In this document: positions 6,863 through 14,218 of the stretch, one piece after another
Position numbering within the stretch: the first letter of the stretch is position 1
How the letters are laid out: each line of letters begins with the position of its first letter
Source: Baffinella frigidus
Lineage: Eukaryota; Cryptophyceae; Cryptomonadales; Baffinellaceae
NCBI GenBank assembly: GCA_026770585.1
Contig: MU646557.1
Coordinates: forward strand, 308,448-324,195
Reading direction: 5' to 3'
DNA length: 15,748 nucleotides
Program-made: the position numbers and the translations under genes
Notes under the pieces: generated by a model
Told to the model about the DNA's origin: nothing
What the model saw: the letters and a program-made list of their open reading frames with translations, nothing else
The model's database searches: none

Positions 6863-7640
6863 GGTTTGGGGTTCAGGGTTCAGGGTTCAGGGTTCAGGGT
6901 TCAGGGTTCAGGGTTCAGGGTTCAGGGTTGAGGGTTGAGGGTTGAGGGACGAGGGTTGAGGATTTAGTTTTGAAGGTTCCGGGTTTAGGGTTTAGAGTTG
7001 ACCAGGATGTAGGGTTTAGAGTTGGGGGTTCAGAGTGTAGGGTTAAGGGTGTAGGGTTTAGGATTTAGGGTTGCGGGTTTCAGGTTGAGAATTGAGGGTT
7101 TAGGGCTTGGGGTCAAGGGTTTGGGGTTTAGGGTTTAGAGTTTAGGGCTGAGAGTTTAGGGCTTAGGGTGTGGGTTGTAGGGTTTAGGGTTCAGGGTGTA
7201 GGGTTTGGGGTTTAGGGTTTGGGGTTTGGGTGTATGGTGCAAGGTGTAGGGTTGAGATTTTCGGGTTTGGGTGTAGGGTTTACGGTTTCCGGTTTAGGAA
7301 TTAGGTTTGAGGGTTCAGGTGTTTTGGTTTAGGGTTTAAGGTTTAGGATTTAGGGTTCAAGACTAAAGGTTCAGGGTTGAGGGTTGGGGGTTGAGGGTTG
7401 AGAGTTTTGGGTTTAGGGTTTAGGGGGTAGGGTTTTGGGTTCATGGTTCAGGGTTTAGGGTTTAGAATTTGGGTTGAGCGTTTAGGGTTTCGGGGTTTAG
7501 GGTTCAGGGTTGAGTGTTTATGTTGAGGGTTTGGGGTTTAGGGTTTAGGGTTTGGGGTGTAGGGTGTAGGGTGTAGGGGATGAGGGTTTAGAGTTTAGGG
7601 TTTTGGTGGGGTTTAGGGTTGAGGTGTTAGAGTTTAAGGT

Positions 7641-7672
<32 letters not shown>

Positions 7673-7782
7673 GGTGGAGGGTTGAGGGTTGAGGGTGGAG
7701 GGTGGAGGGTGGAGGTCTTGAGGGTTGAGGGTTGAGTATTGAGGGGTTTGGGTTTGGGGTTCAGGGTTCAGGGTTCAGGGTA

Positions 7783-7850
7783 TAGGGTTTAGGGTTTAGG
7801 GTTTAGGGTTTAGGGTTTAGGGTTTAGGGTTTAGGGTTTAGGGTTTAGGG
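7783..7850. repeat. Perfect TTTAGGG array
   Basis: About nine uninterrupted TTTAGGG units occur on the plus strand, flanked by GTTCAGG units. TTTAGGG is the common telomere repeat of plants and many algae. The array sits about 60 bp inside the donor of intron 1, so it is interstitial, not a chromosome end. Confidence 0.95.
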
Positions 7851-7911
7851 TTCAGGGTTTAGGGCTTAGGGTTTAGGGCTTAGGGTTGGGGGTTTAGGGT
7901 TTAGAGTTGAC

Positions 7912-9517
7912 CGAAGAGGGGCAGCGTGAGCGCCGAGCCTTCATCCGCGGCGCGCTCGAACATGGCACACGCGCGCAACACGTCAGCCGACCCCGGGAGG
8001 AAGGCAAGCACGTCGCCCGACGCGCGCGGGCCAGCGTGGATCTCCAGCGCCATGGCCACGACCTTGCTCACCGTGTCCGGGTCGTGACGCGGCGGGTCGC
8101 TACTGGGCCTGTACACCACCTCGACAGGGAAGACCCGGGAGGGCACGTCCATCACCGGCGCCCCGAGGAACGTGCTGATGACGCGCGCCGCGTCCGTGGA
8201 GGCCGACGACACGACCACCGTGAGGTGCTGGAGGCCAGGGAGGCTCCGGAGCGCCCCGAGGATGAGGTCGCTCCGCACGCTTCGCTCGTGCGCATCATCC
8301 ACCACCACCGCCCCGACCCCGTCGCCCCACTTGCTCTCCCGAACCAGCTGCGCGAGGAAAGCCGCCTCCGTCACGAACTCGATCCGCGCCCCTGGGGAAG
8401 ACGCGCCCCCCGCACGGAACCCGACCGCGCCGCAGCCCCCTTGCTGCCCGCCCGACCACGCGAGCGCGACCCTCGCCGCGAGGGCCATGGCGGCCCCGTT
8501 CCGCGGCTGCGTGACGATGATCTTCCTCCCCGCGAACATGGGCATGTCAGCGAGATATCCCGGAAGCTGCGAGCTTTTCCCCGTCCCCGGGGCGCCCGTG
8601 ACCACCAGGAAGCGCCCCTCGCTGGATGACACCAAGGCCTCGAGGCGCGCCCTCGCACACAGCACAGGCAGCGCCTCCTCGAGCCGAAGCACCTCTCTCA
8701 AGACGCGTTGGTGCATCTCACCCACCCCTCCCGCCGCCCCTCCCCCGCGCTGGGCCGGCGACGCGCTGGCGCTGGCCTGGTCGCAGAGAGAAGCCCAGAT
8801 AGGAGAGACGGTAGCGTCGAAGCTCTCAAGCTGCTCTGACAGCTCCCGCACCAGCGCCAGCCCCTGCTCTTCCCCAACCCCACCCCCTTGCAGATGCAGC
8901 GTGAACACCTGGGACCTCGCAGCAGCCAGCTTCGCCTCATGCGCCCTCCTTGAAGAAAGGACCCGCGCCCTCACCTCCATGGCCTCGGGCGGACACTCTG
9001 TCGCCGACAACACCAGCTCCAACCCGGAGCACACGCCATCCGCGCATCCTTCCAGAGCCTCGCGCGGGGGCGCTCGCGATGGCGGGTGCTGGTTCCTACA
9101 CGCGAGCGCGACACAGAGCTCTCCCAGCGGGCAGCTGGCAATCCTTCCGCGCGGGTGAACCGCGGTGCAGGCCAGCACCTTGCACTCGGCTCTGCACACC
9201 ATCCTCTCCTTGGAATGCATCCTGGTGCACGCGTGGTTCGTGCAGCGCTCTCCGTAGCTGCATACCTCCCGGTTTGGAGGGTGCAGGAAGGCGCAGGTAA
9301 AGATGCGGCAGCCCTCTCCGCTCGAACAAACTCTCTTCCTCGCCCATGGATGGCGGAACACGCAGCCAGCAATGATGCACTTGTCGCCCTTCTTGCAGGC
9401 AGCCTGGCTGTGCGCAAAGGGACAAGACAGGGTTTTGCAGCCGTCGCCACTCTTGCAAGGAATGCCCGCCTTCCAGCCCCCCCCTCCCGCTTTCGGTGCC
9501 CCCTCTCTTCTCGACAT
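7912..9517 (-). CDS. Helicase/RBR gene, exon 1: six CCCH fingers and DEAH helicase N-terminal domain
   Basis: Residues are numbered from the open frame at 9610. Six zinc fingers occupy 52-175: C52/C58/C63/H67, C72/C78/C83/H87, C95/C101/C106/H110, C117/C123/C128/H132, C139/C143/C148/H152 and C160/C166/C171/H175. Five have C-x5-C-x4-C-x3-H spacing, as in poly(A)-binding Nab2/ZC3H14; the fifth is C-x3-C. The helicase core follows: motif I GAPGTGKSS (339-347), Ia TQPRN (367), Ib TEAAF (414), motif II DDAHERS (438-444) in place of DEAH, motif III SAS (469-471) in place of SAT, and FLPG (537). It likely uses ATP to remodel RNA or RNPs. M32 at 9517 is the first in-frame ATG, with A at -3. The donor is CTTCG|GTCAAC (phase 1). 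The start is the least certain point. Confidence 0.88.
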
Positions 9518-9649
9518 CCTGTCCCAAACGTTCTCCGGGAGGGGGGCCTGCACTATGACACCACGCCAGCTCTCAGCTGGCGGGGCTTCGTCTACCTCGA
9601 CCTCCCTCAAGAACCACGTATCAAGCCAGGGCGGCCTCCCCCAGCCAGG
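9518..9649 (-). other. Open frame upstream of the first ATG; 5' end uncertain
   Basis: The exon 1 frame stays open back to a TGA at 9652-9650 but contains no ATG before 9517. Residues such as ESWRGVIVQAPLPENVWDR look coding-like. The codons could be 5' UTR, or belong to an exon starting at an acceptor such as TTCTTGAG|GGAGGTC with a first exon further right. I see no TATA box or other clear promoter. Confidence 0.5.
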
Positions 9650-9652
9650 TCA

Positions 9653-10131
9653 GACGGTGACCCGTCCTGGCCGTCTGGTTTTTGACCAGTGTAAAGCAAG
9701 GTTTGACCAGCAGAGGGAGGGTGGAGAAGCACGAACAGGTTATTTAGTGGGAAACCCAGAAATGGCTCCAATGTCACGAACTATGATGCCTCCAACTTTT
9801 CTGCCCCTGATTAAAAGGAAAAACTTGTATTGGCAAAGTTGTAGGCCTTGAAAAACTGAGCATCTTTGTTGTCCAACGGTTTTTGCGAGGATGAGTGGAA
9901 GGGTGTGCAAAACCAGATGCGGTGGTTTCGGGGGAGTCATATTTTGAGTATGTTTGCGGGCCTCTGATGCCCCAGATTTATTGAGCGGATCTGTAGGGGA
10001 ACTTTTGAGGATTCTAGAACCGTCGAGAAAAGTGAAATGAGCCCAGGGGGTCGAAAGTTACACCCAATCGAGCGCCTGACGGGCCCGCCTCGGGACCGGG
10101 AATCCCCGCAAAGCCTCGTTTTGAGGGCCTG
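9653..10131. other. Gene-poor flank, no feature recognised
   Basis: Composition falls sharply from the GC-rich exon 1 to mixed, AT-richer DNA. A short inverted repeat (CAGACGG...CCGTCTG, about 9652-9676) and the words GGTTTTTGACCAG and GGTTTGACCAG (9677-9712) lie next to the gene. A similar TTTTTGACCAGTTTCAAAG stretch recurs at 11175-11195. Short frames are not protein-like. Any promoter of the helicase/RBR gene should be here but cannot be pointed to. Confidence 0.5.
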
Positions 10132-10226
10132 CCCCCCCTTAATCATGAAATCTGAGATCACATTTGTGAATCAACTTTCAATTATGTTTCACAAATGTGC
10201 TCTCAGATTTTATGATTGAGGGGGGG
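10132..10226. repeat. 95-bp fold-back element (hairpin)
   Basis: The 38-39-bp arms (10132-10170 and 10188-10226) pair with about three mismatches around a 17-nt loop. The outer ends are CCCCCCTTAATCAT and ATGATTGAGGGGGG; the inner ends are CACATTTGTGAA and TTCACAAATGTG. The size and shape suggest a MITE-like fold-back. No clear target duplication is seen. Confidence 0.88.
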
Positions 10227-10320
10227 ACGATCATGTCCCTATGCAAAAGCTCTGCTTCTCCACCCTCAGCAGAGGGAGCTTTTTTATGGAGATCTGCATG
10301 CAGTACCTAAAGAACCTAAA

Positions 10321-10494
10321 ATCCTTTCTACGGAAGGGCGTGTCGTTGGCATATGTTGGGCGAAATCAAAACCTAAAGGACCTAAAGGCGAAACGCGATC
10401 CGAAAGCAAAAATTCTTTCTCTGCAGATCCCTTCTACGGAACGGCGTGTCGTTGGCATTTGTTGGGAAAAATTAAAACCTAAAGGACCTAAAGG
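10321..10494 (+). repeat. 68-bp direct repeat pair with CCTAAAGGACCTAAAGG
   Basis: 10321-10388 and 10427-10494 are equal-length copies with about 6 differences (91%). Both contain GGCGTGTCGTTGGCAT and end in AAACCTAAAGGACCTAAAGG. The same AACCTAAAGGACCT word occurs in the arms of the fold-back at 12732-12873, linking the two regions. The short frames over it are repeat-derived. Confidence 0.88.
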
Positions 10495-11453
10495 ATGGGA
10501 ACGGTCCGGGGCTCAAAATCCGGTAACTCTCCCCACCTAGCACGATCCGTCGGTTTATCAACTTAATAAAACTCGCCTTCCCCCCCCCAACCCCCCCCGA
10601 AAAGGTAACCGGAATTTTGAGGTTACCGCCGCGGAACCCGGTAACCGGTATCTCAAAAATCGCGTTTTCCCCCTTAAGCGGTAACCTAGGGTCAAGGGCC
10701 CCACCAAGTTCATGGTTTCCAACACCTTTGTTAAGCAATAATGGCTCCAAGACCTGGTACAAATTTTGTACCAAACCTTGGGACACGGCCCTAAAATATT
10801 TTTGATGGACTCTTTTAAATCCACTTCATGATCGTGTCCATGGTCGTGTCCTATAAAAAAATTGTACGGGGCTTGGAGCCATTTTTTTTAACGAAGGCGT
10901 CGAAATCTATGAAAGTAGGCGTCAAACCAAGCAGGCATAAAAAAGGCGTCGTGTGAGGCCCTTGGAGCCGTTCGGTACCGATCGGGCTCAAATGGCTCCA
11001 TGTTTTTTTTTGGTCTACCGAATTACCGTTTCCCCCCCATTGCTCAAGGCACAAGGAGACCCACTGTGGCTGGCTGCGCCCCTGATTCGGTAACCTGGTT
11101 TTTGCCGGTAATCGTGGACGAACCGGTAACGGTAACCGGACCCCCCCCCCAGTTTCCATGTCACCACTATCCCTGTTTTTGACCAGTTTCAAAGTTCCGA
11201 CCAGTTTGGGTCGAACCACTGCAGGTCATTTTCCTTTAGGTTTTTGGAAATTTCAGGACGCAACTGGCGACACGCAACTTTTCTTTTTTTTCATGTTCGG
11301 TTTGAATTCAAGAAAATCTGATCCGAGCATTTTTTTTTAAAAAAACTGGTAAAAAATGACCTGGCATGGCCACTCGAGGCTTTCAATGTGAGTATCAAAA
11401 AAAATAACTTCACAAGTGGACCGGTGTGTAGTAATTTTGAACAAATATCTCGT
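10495..11453. other. Non-coding stretch rich in GGTAACC words and homopolymers
   Basis: I find no convincing gene. Roughly eight GGTAAC/GTTACC words lie between 10518 and 11135, several inside CCGGTAACCGG. A 19-bp palindrome TGGTACAAATTTTGTACCA lies at about 10756-10774. Poly-C runs at 10578-10598 and 11141-11150 and T/A runs near 11003 and 11330-11346 mark low-complexity sequence. The 104-codon minus-strand frame here has no ATG start and repeats FxIPVT, so it is not called. Confidence 0.6.
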
Positions 11454-11495
11454 TTGGTCACGTTACTGCGGGACATCCCGTAGTAACGTGACCAA
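11454..11495. repeat. 42-bp hairpin with 20-bp stem
   Basis: TTGGTCACGTTACTGCGGGA and its inverse pair around a 2-nt centre with one mismatch. It is not followed by a T run and is not in a bacterial context, so it is not called a terminator. Confidence 0.9.
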
Positions 11496-11580
11496 GCCCG
11501 TCCATGACTCGTACAAATGTTGACAACCCCATGTTTTGAAAGGCTTCCTTTTCCAGCCTCGAGTGAAACGGTCGATTTTT

Positions 11581-11626
11581 TGGTGTCGCAAGACAAGTAA
11601 TTATGGTGTCGCAAGACAAGTAATTA
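11581..11626 (+). repeat. Perfect 23-bp tandem duplication
   Basis: 11581-11603 and 11604-11626 are identical (TGGTGTCGCAAGACAAG...). The pair ends 3 bp before the left end of the MITE-like element that starts at 11630. Confidence 0.95.
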
Positions 11627-11629
11627 TCT

Positions 11630-11986
11630 GTTTCTTACGCTGGAACGAAAGAAGGAAGAATTAAGAACAAAAAGAGGGCGTATTTTGAAAGCAAAAAGGG
11701 TTCTCAAAAAACAAAACTTTTTGCCTTCGAGCCATTGGATTTCAAAAGCCTTGAACCAAAATCACACAATGTCCAGGTCATGTTACCCAATACAAAACCT
11801 TTATCGGTTCCATCGATTCTTTTTATTGCTCCGAAGTGTGAAACCGGTAAATAGAAACCTCTATTCACCTGATCCGAAGTCGTTTTTTGGTTTCGAAGAA
11901 ATAATGTTTTTCTGTATTCTTGACGTGAAGACATTTTACGACATCGAAATCAACGTTTTTTCTTCCTTGATTCCAGCGTAAGAAAC
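11630..11986. mobile_element. 357-bp MITE-like element with ~27-bp terminal inverted repeats
   Basis: The left end is GTTTCTTACGCTGGAACGAA (11630 on), continuing GAAGGAAGAA. The right end (11960-11986) reads TTCTTCCTTGATTCCAGCG then TAAGAAAC. The arms match over 27-31 bp with a few differences and a small gap. The interior is AT-rich with no transposase, so it would be non-autonomous. I see no obvious target-site duplication. Confidence 0.78.
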
Positions 11987-12175
11987 GGCCTGAGAGGGTG
12001 CATCTTCTCGCTTGGGCCTGGGAGAGGCAGCGTACATCCACTCCACAGACCCACACCTCACCTTCGCAAACCACACAGGGCTGTGCGGCAAGGCAAATCA
12101 AGGTCGTCTTGGAGCCGTTTGGTTGTTTTTTAAAGAAAGCCGCGGGACGGGTCGGGAACGTCAGGTTTGTGGGCA

Positions 12176-12300
12176 GGTTTGTGGGTAGTGTGGGTAGGAT
12201 AGTAAGATGGAAACTCCGACTCCGACTCTGGGAGGGGAACTCCCAACGACACCGGAGTCGGAGTCGGAGTTCCCATCCTAACCCCACTACCCACAAGGTT
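12176..12300. repeat. Fold-back element with ACTCCGACTCCGACTC arms
   Basis: The ~50-bp arms (about 12176-12231 and 12252-12300) include TTGTGGGTAGTG outside and GGAACTCCGACTCCGACTC inside, with several mismatches. The inner part is a small GACTCC tandem. The loop is about 20 bp, with an inner GGGAGGGGAACTCCC palindrome. Confidence 0.82.
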
Positions 12301-12353
12301 ATTGTTCCACGGCAACACCGACGCCCCGACCGCGCTGGAGCATTTCTTTCCCC

Positions 12354-12478
12354 GGTACAGGGGTACCTCGCTCACAAGAAACCAACCCCCCCTAGGACCC
12401 TACAGTAGGCCTATGGCTAGGGCCCTATGGTAGTCCTAGGGGGGGGTCGGTTTCTTGTGGGTGAGGTACCCCTGTACC
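12354..12478. mobile_element. Family A fold-back element, 125 bp
   Basis: The arms of about 48 bp run inward from GGTACAGGGGTACCTC at 12354 and from its inverse ending at 12478. They contain CTCACAAGAAACC and a C/G run, and meet at a CCTAGGACCCTACAGTAGG-type centre. A second, more diverged member lies at 13180-13293. Reading out of the ends gives short SEVPLY/GEVPLY peptides, which are translation accidents of the element tips. Confidence 0.85.
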
Positions 12479-12551
12479 AGTCAATGAGGTTGTTCTCCCG
12501 GACGGCAGGGACCTTTCTGAAAACTTTACAAAAAACATCCCTCGGCCCAGA

Positions 12552-12661
12552 GGTATCCCTCGAGTGGCGAGGCGGTCAAAATCGACCCCCAAGAGGTCTG
12601 AAGCAGGTCCTAGGACCCTACGGCAGGGCGTATGAGATTACTCGCCGCGTAAGGGATATCC
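12552..12661. mobile_element. Family B fold-back element, 110 bp
   Basis: The ends are GGTATCCCTCGAGTGGCGAG (12552 on) and CTCGCCGCGTAAGGGATATCC (to 12661, inverse). The interior carries GGTCCTAGGACCCTACGG and AGGGCGTATGAG. It is related to 13376-13481 (inverted) and to the partial copy at 13882-13947. Confidence 0.83.
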
Positions 12662-12731
12662 ACGGACATCGCCAGCTTATGCGACCCCCGAATCGGCGGA
12701 GTGCACCATGCGTTGGACTCTTCTGCAGATA

Positions 12732-12873
12732 AGTTCCAGTGTCCACCTATGTTGGGAGCTCGAAGAACCTAAAGGACCTACATGTAAAGGACGCGTCCGA
12801 ACGCAGAGCAACGCCATCGACCTTCAGGTCCTTTAGGTTCTTCGAGCTGCCCACATAGGCGGACACCGGAACC
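12732..12873. mobile_element. 142-bp fold-back element with 48-bp arms
   Basis: The arms 12732-12779 and 12826-12873 pair with about six mismatches; each includes AGCTCGAAGAACCTAAAGGA next to CTATGT. The central 46 bp is unpaired. Its AACCTAAAGGACCT word is shared with the direct repeats at 10321-10494. Confidence 0.87.
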
Positions 12874-13103
12874 AGGGCTCAGCAAGTGACTGACCTTTAC
12901 TGAGCTGCCGGGAACGCACAGCATCGGGTGTCAGCGCCCAGGTGTGCTCCACATCGTGCGTCACCGTCGCGTGACACCATCGTGTGCCATCTCACACCAT
13001 CTCACACCATCGTGCGTCACCGCCCAGATGCGCTTTACAGAGCCGGGTTCATCCGTGAGCGCACACCAGAACGAGGGCTCAGCACGTGACTGACCTTTAT
13101 TGA
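12865..13103 (+). repeat. 39-bp direct repeat pair and CACACCAT/GTGCGTCACC repeats
   Basis: 12865-12903 and 13065-13103 share 35 of 39 bases (AGGGCTCAGCA, GTGACTGACCTTTA). Between them, 12955-13020 has short tandem pieces of CATCGTGCGTCACCG and CATCTCACACCAT. No gene is seen in 12874-13179. Confidence 0.85.
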
Positions 13104-13179
13104 AACATGCCCACCATATGTTCCCCCCGAAGGAGGCCAGTTGACTCCGCGCACCGCGCACACTCTACACGTTGTGCAC

Positions 13180-13293
13180 AGGGGGTACCACACTCACAAA
13201 GAGCCCTCCACCCCACCCCACCCCACCGTAGGGCGTAGGCCTAGGTCCTAAGGGGGTTCGCATTCTTACAGTATGAGCGAGGTACCCCTGCAG
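13180..13293. mobile_element. Family A fold-back element, diverged copy
   Basis: The left end GCACAGGGGGTACCACACTC and the right end GAGCGAGGTACCCCTGCAG are inverse and match the tips of 12354-12478. The interior has (CCCCA)n at 13211-13225 and a CCGTAGGGCGTAGGCCTAGG core like family B. Confidence 0.72.
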
Positions 13294-13375
13294 CGAGAGG
13301 CTTCGGAATAGAGACTCTACACGGTGTGTACTACTGAACACCCCGGGCCCGTATTTCGCTAAGTCATTTCACCCT

Positions 13376-13481
13376 CATATCCCTTAAGTGGCGAGTAGGC
13401 TCATACACCCTACCGTAGGGCCCTAGGACCTGCCTAGGACTTCTTGCTGGTCCAATTTGACCAGCTCGCCACTTGAGGGAC
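13376..13481. mobile_element. Family B fold-back element, inverted copy
   Basis: The ends are CATATCCCTTAAGTGGCGAG (13376-13395) and CTCGCCACTTGAGGGAC (13465-13481). The reverse complement of 13381-13443 matches 13882-13947 at about 90%, and 12602-12661 more weakly. The right arm abuts the second gene's 3' flank. Confidence 0.85.
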
Positions 13482-13512
13482 AGTTCTCGAAGTTGCAGTA
13501 GTAGCAAGGTGC

Positions 13513-13566
13513 TTAGGACGAGAGGGTCTTCTCAAGCTGCGAAACGCGCTCCATCTGCTTCTCGAC
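13513..13566 (-). CDS. Second gene: last exon, coiled-coil tail with stop
   Basis: Eighteen codons read VEKQMERVSQLEKTLSS then TAA (13515-13513). The acceptor is CTCAACCCAG|GTCGAG, identical over its last ten bases to that of exon 3 in the big gene. The heptad-like spacing of V/M/V/L/L and charged residues suggests the end of a coiled coil. It was found by reading splice sites next to the telomere-like tract. The upstream exon at 13735-13794 joins in phase 0. I do not recognise the protein. Confidence 0.72.
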   Translation of the reverse strand, partial: VEKQMERVSQLEKTLSS

Positions 13567-13734
13567 CTGGGTTGAGGGTTTCGGGGTTAGGGTTTAGGGT
13601 TTAGGGTGTAGGGTTTAGGGTTTAGGGTTTAGGTAGGGTTAGGAGTTTCGGGGTTCGGGTTTCGGGTTTCGGGTTTAGTGTTTAGGGTGTAGGGTTTAGG
13701 GTTTAGGGTTTAGGGTTTAGGGCCTGCGAGATAC
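13567..13734 (-). repeat. Second gene: 168-nt intron of TTTAGGG-like repeats
   Basis: The plus strand reads GGTTTAGGGTTTAGGG with GTGTAGG and GGTTTCGG variants. The RNA strand is C-rich, ending CTCAACCCAG|GTCGAG. The donor is GCTGAG|GTATCTCG. It has the same composition and orientation relative to the gene as introns 1-3 of the helicase/RBR gene. Confidence 0.82.
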
Positions 13735-13794
13735 CTCAGCTTGGGCGGAAGCAACGTTGTCAGCCTCAGACTTGGCCGACAGCACTGCATGCTC
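13735..13794 (-). CDS. Second gene: 60-nt coiled-coil exon
   Basis: Twenty codons read EHAVLSAKSEADNVASAQAE. They are bounded by acceptor TCTCGGCAG|GAGCAT and donor GCTGAG|GTATCT, phase 0 on both sides. The frame is closed upstream by a TGA about 24 nt before the acceptor, so splicing is needed. Joined to the last exon it gives a continuous amphipathic helix. A degenerate copy of its start lies near 13979-13999. Confidence 0.7.
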
Positions 13795-13881
13795 CTGCCG
13801 AGACCGCCCCACCCGCCGTCAGTGGCACCCTACCACCCTACGAACCGTGTGCGCTGGTGTTGGAGCCGTGTGTCGACAAGA

Positions 13882-13947
13882 GGTCCTAGGCAGGTCCTAG
13901 GACCCTACGGTAGGGCGTATGGGCATACTGGTCACTTAAGGGATACC
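13882..13947 (+). mobile_element. Partial family B element in an intron of the second gene
   Basis: GGTCCTAGGCAGGTCCTAGG, then CCCTACGGTAGGGCGTATG, then CACTTAAGGGATACC match half of the family B element at 13376-13481 in inverse orientation. The opposite terminal arm was not found, so it appears truncated. Confidence 0.78.
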
Positions 13948-13978
13948 GTGTATCCGCTATACAGTTCACAGTAAGTCA

Positions 13979-14037
13979 TTTGGACGACAGCACTGCGTGG
14001 GATCCGCTCGACGCCAGTAGCGCTCTGAACCCCTGCA
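13979..14037 (-). pseudogene. Degenerate coiled-coil exon fragments
   Basis: The minus strand reads VQGFRALLASSGSHAVLSSK then stop. Its first half resembles the exon at 14219-14278 (VQ|GVRAALA) and its second half resembles 13735-13794 (EHAVLSAK). At DNA level GACAGCACTGC and flanks match the 13735-13794 exon in 17 of 21 bases. It looks like a decayed duplicate or chimera in the intron between them. Confidence 0.55.
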
Positions 14038-14218
14038 CACATCTTTTGCGCTGGCGTTGGCGCCGTGTGGTGCGAGCGCGTCCTGGCAACCTGCACAGTG
14101 AGGGAGGTCGTCGGAGGCAGATTCGGGACGGCTCCAGCGAGACCTCGAGGCCCACAACCTGACAAAGTAGGCACTCGAGCCCGCAACCTGAGCAGCACTG
14201 AGGGCGGCGGGACGATAC

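Larger units (their letters stand above)
6564..7911 (-). repeat. Intron 1 (1,348 nt), long telomere-like heptamer tract
   Basis: The donor is CTTCG|GTCAACTC and the acceptor CTCAAGCAG|ACAAAC, phase 1. From 6745 to 7905 nearly everything is heptamers on the plus strand: GTTGAGG, GTTCAGG, GTTTAGG, GTGTAGG, GTTTGGG and GTGGAGG. Blocks of one variant alternate with mixed stretches. On the RNA strand this is C-rich, with many CTAAAC words. Positions 6570-6745 hold a non-repeat island derived from exon 2. No gene is seen on either strand. Confidence 0.88.

Noticed and set aside
10472-10786. 104-codon minus-strand frame
   Set aside because: It has no ATG start, its internal FxIPVT repeats mirror the GGTAACC words, and no domain or splice context is visible.
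11685-11981. 98-codon plus-strand frame
   Set aside because: It lies inside the MITE-like element and ends in its terminal repeat; no recognisable protein features.
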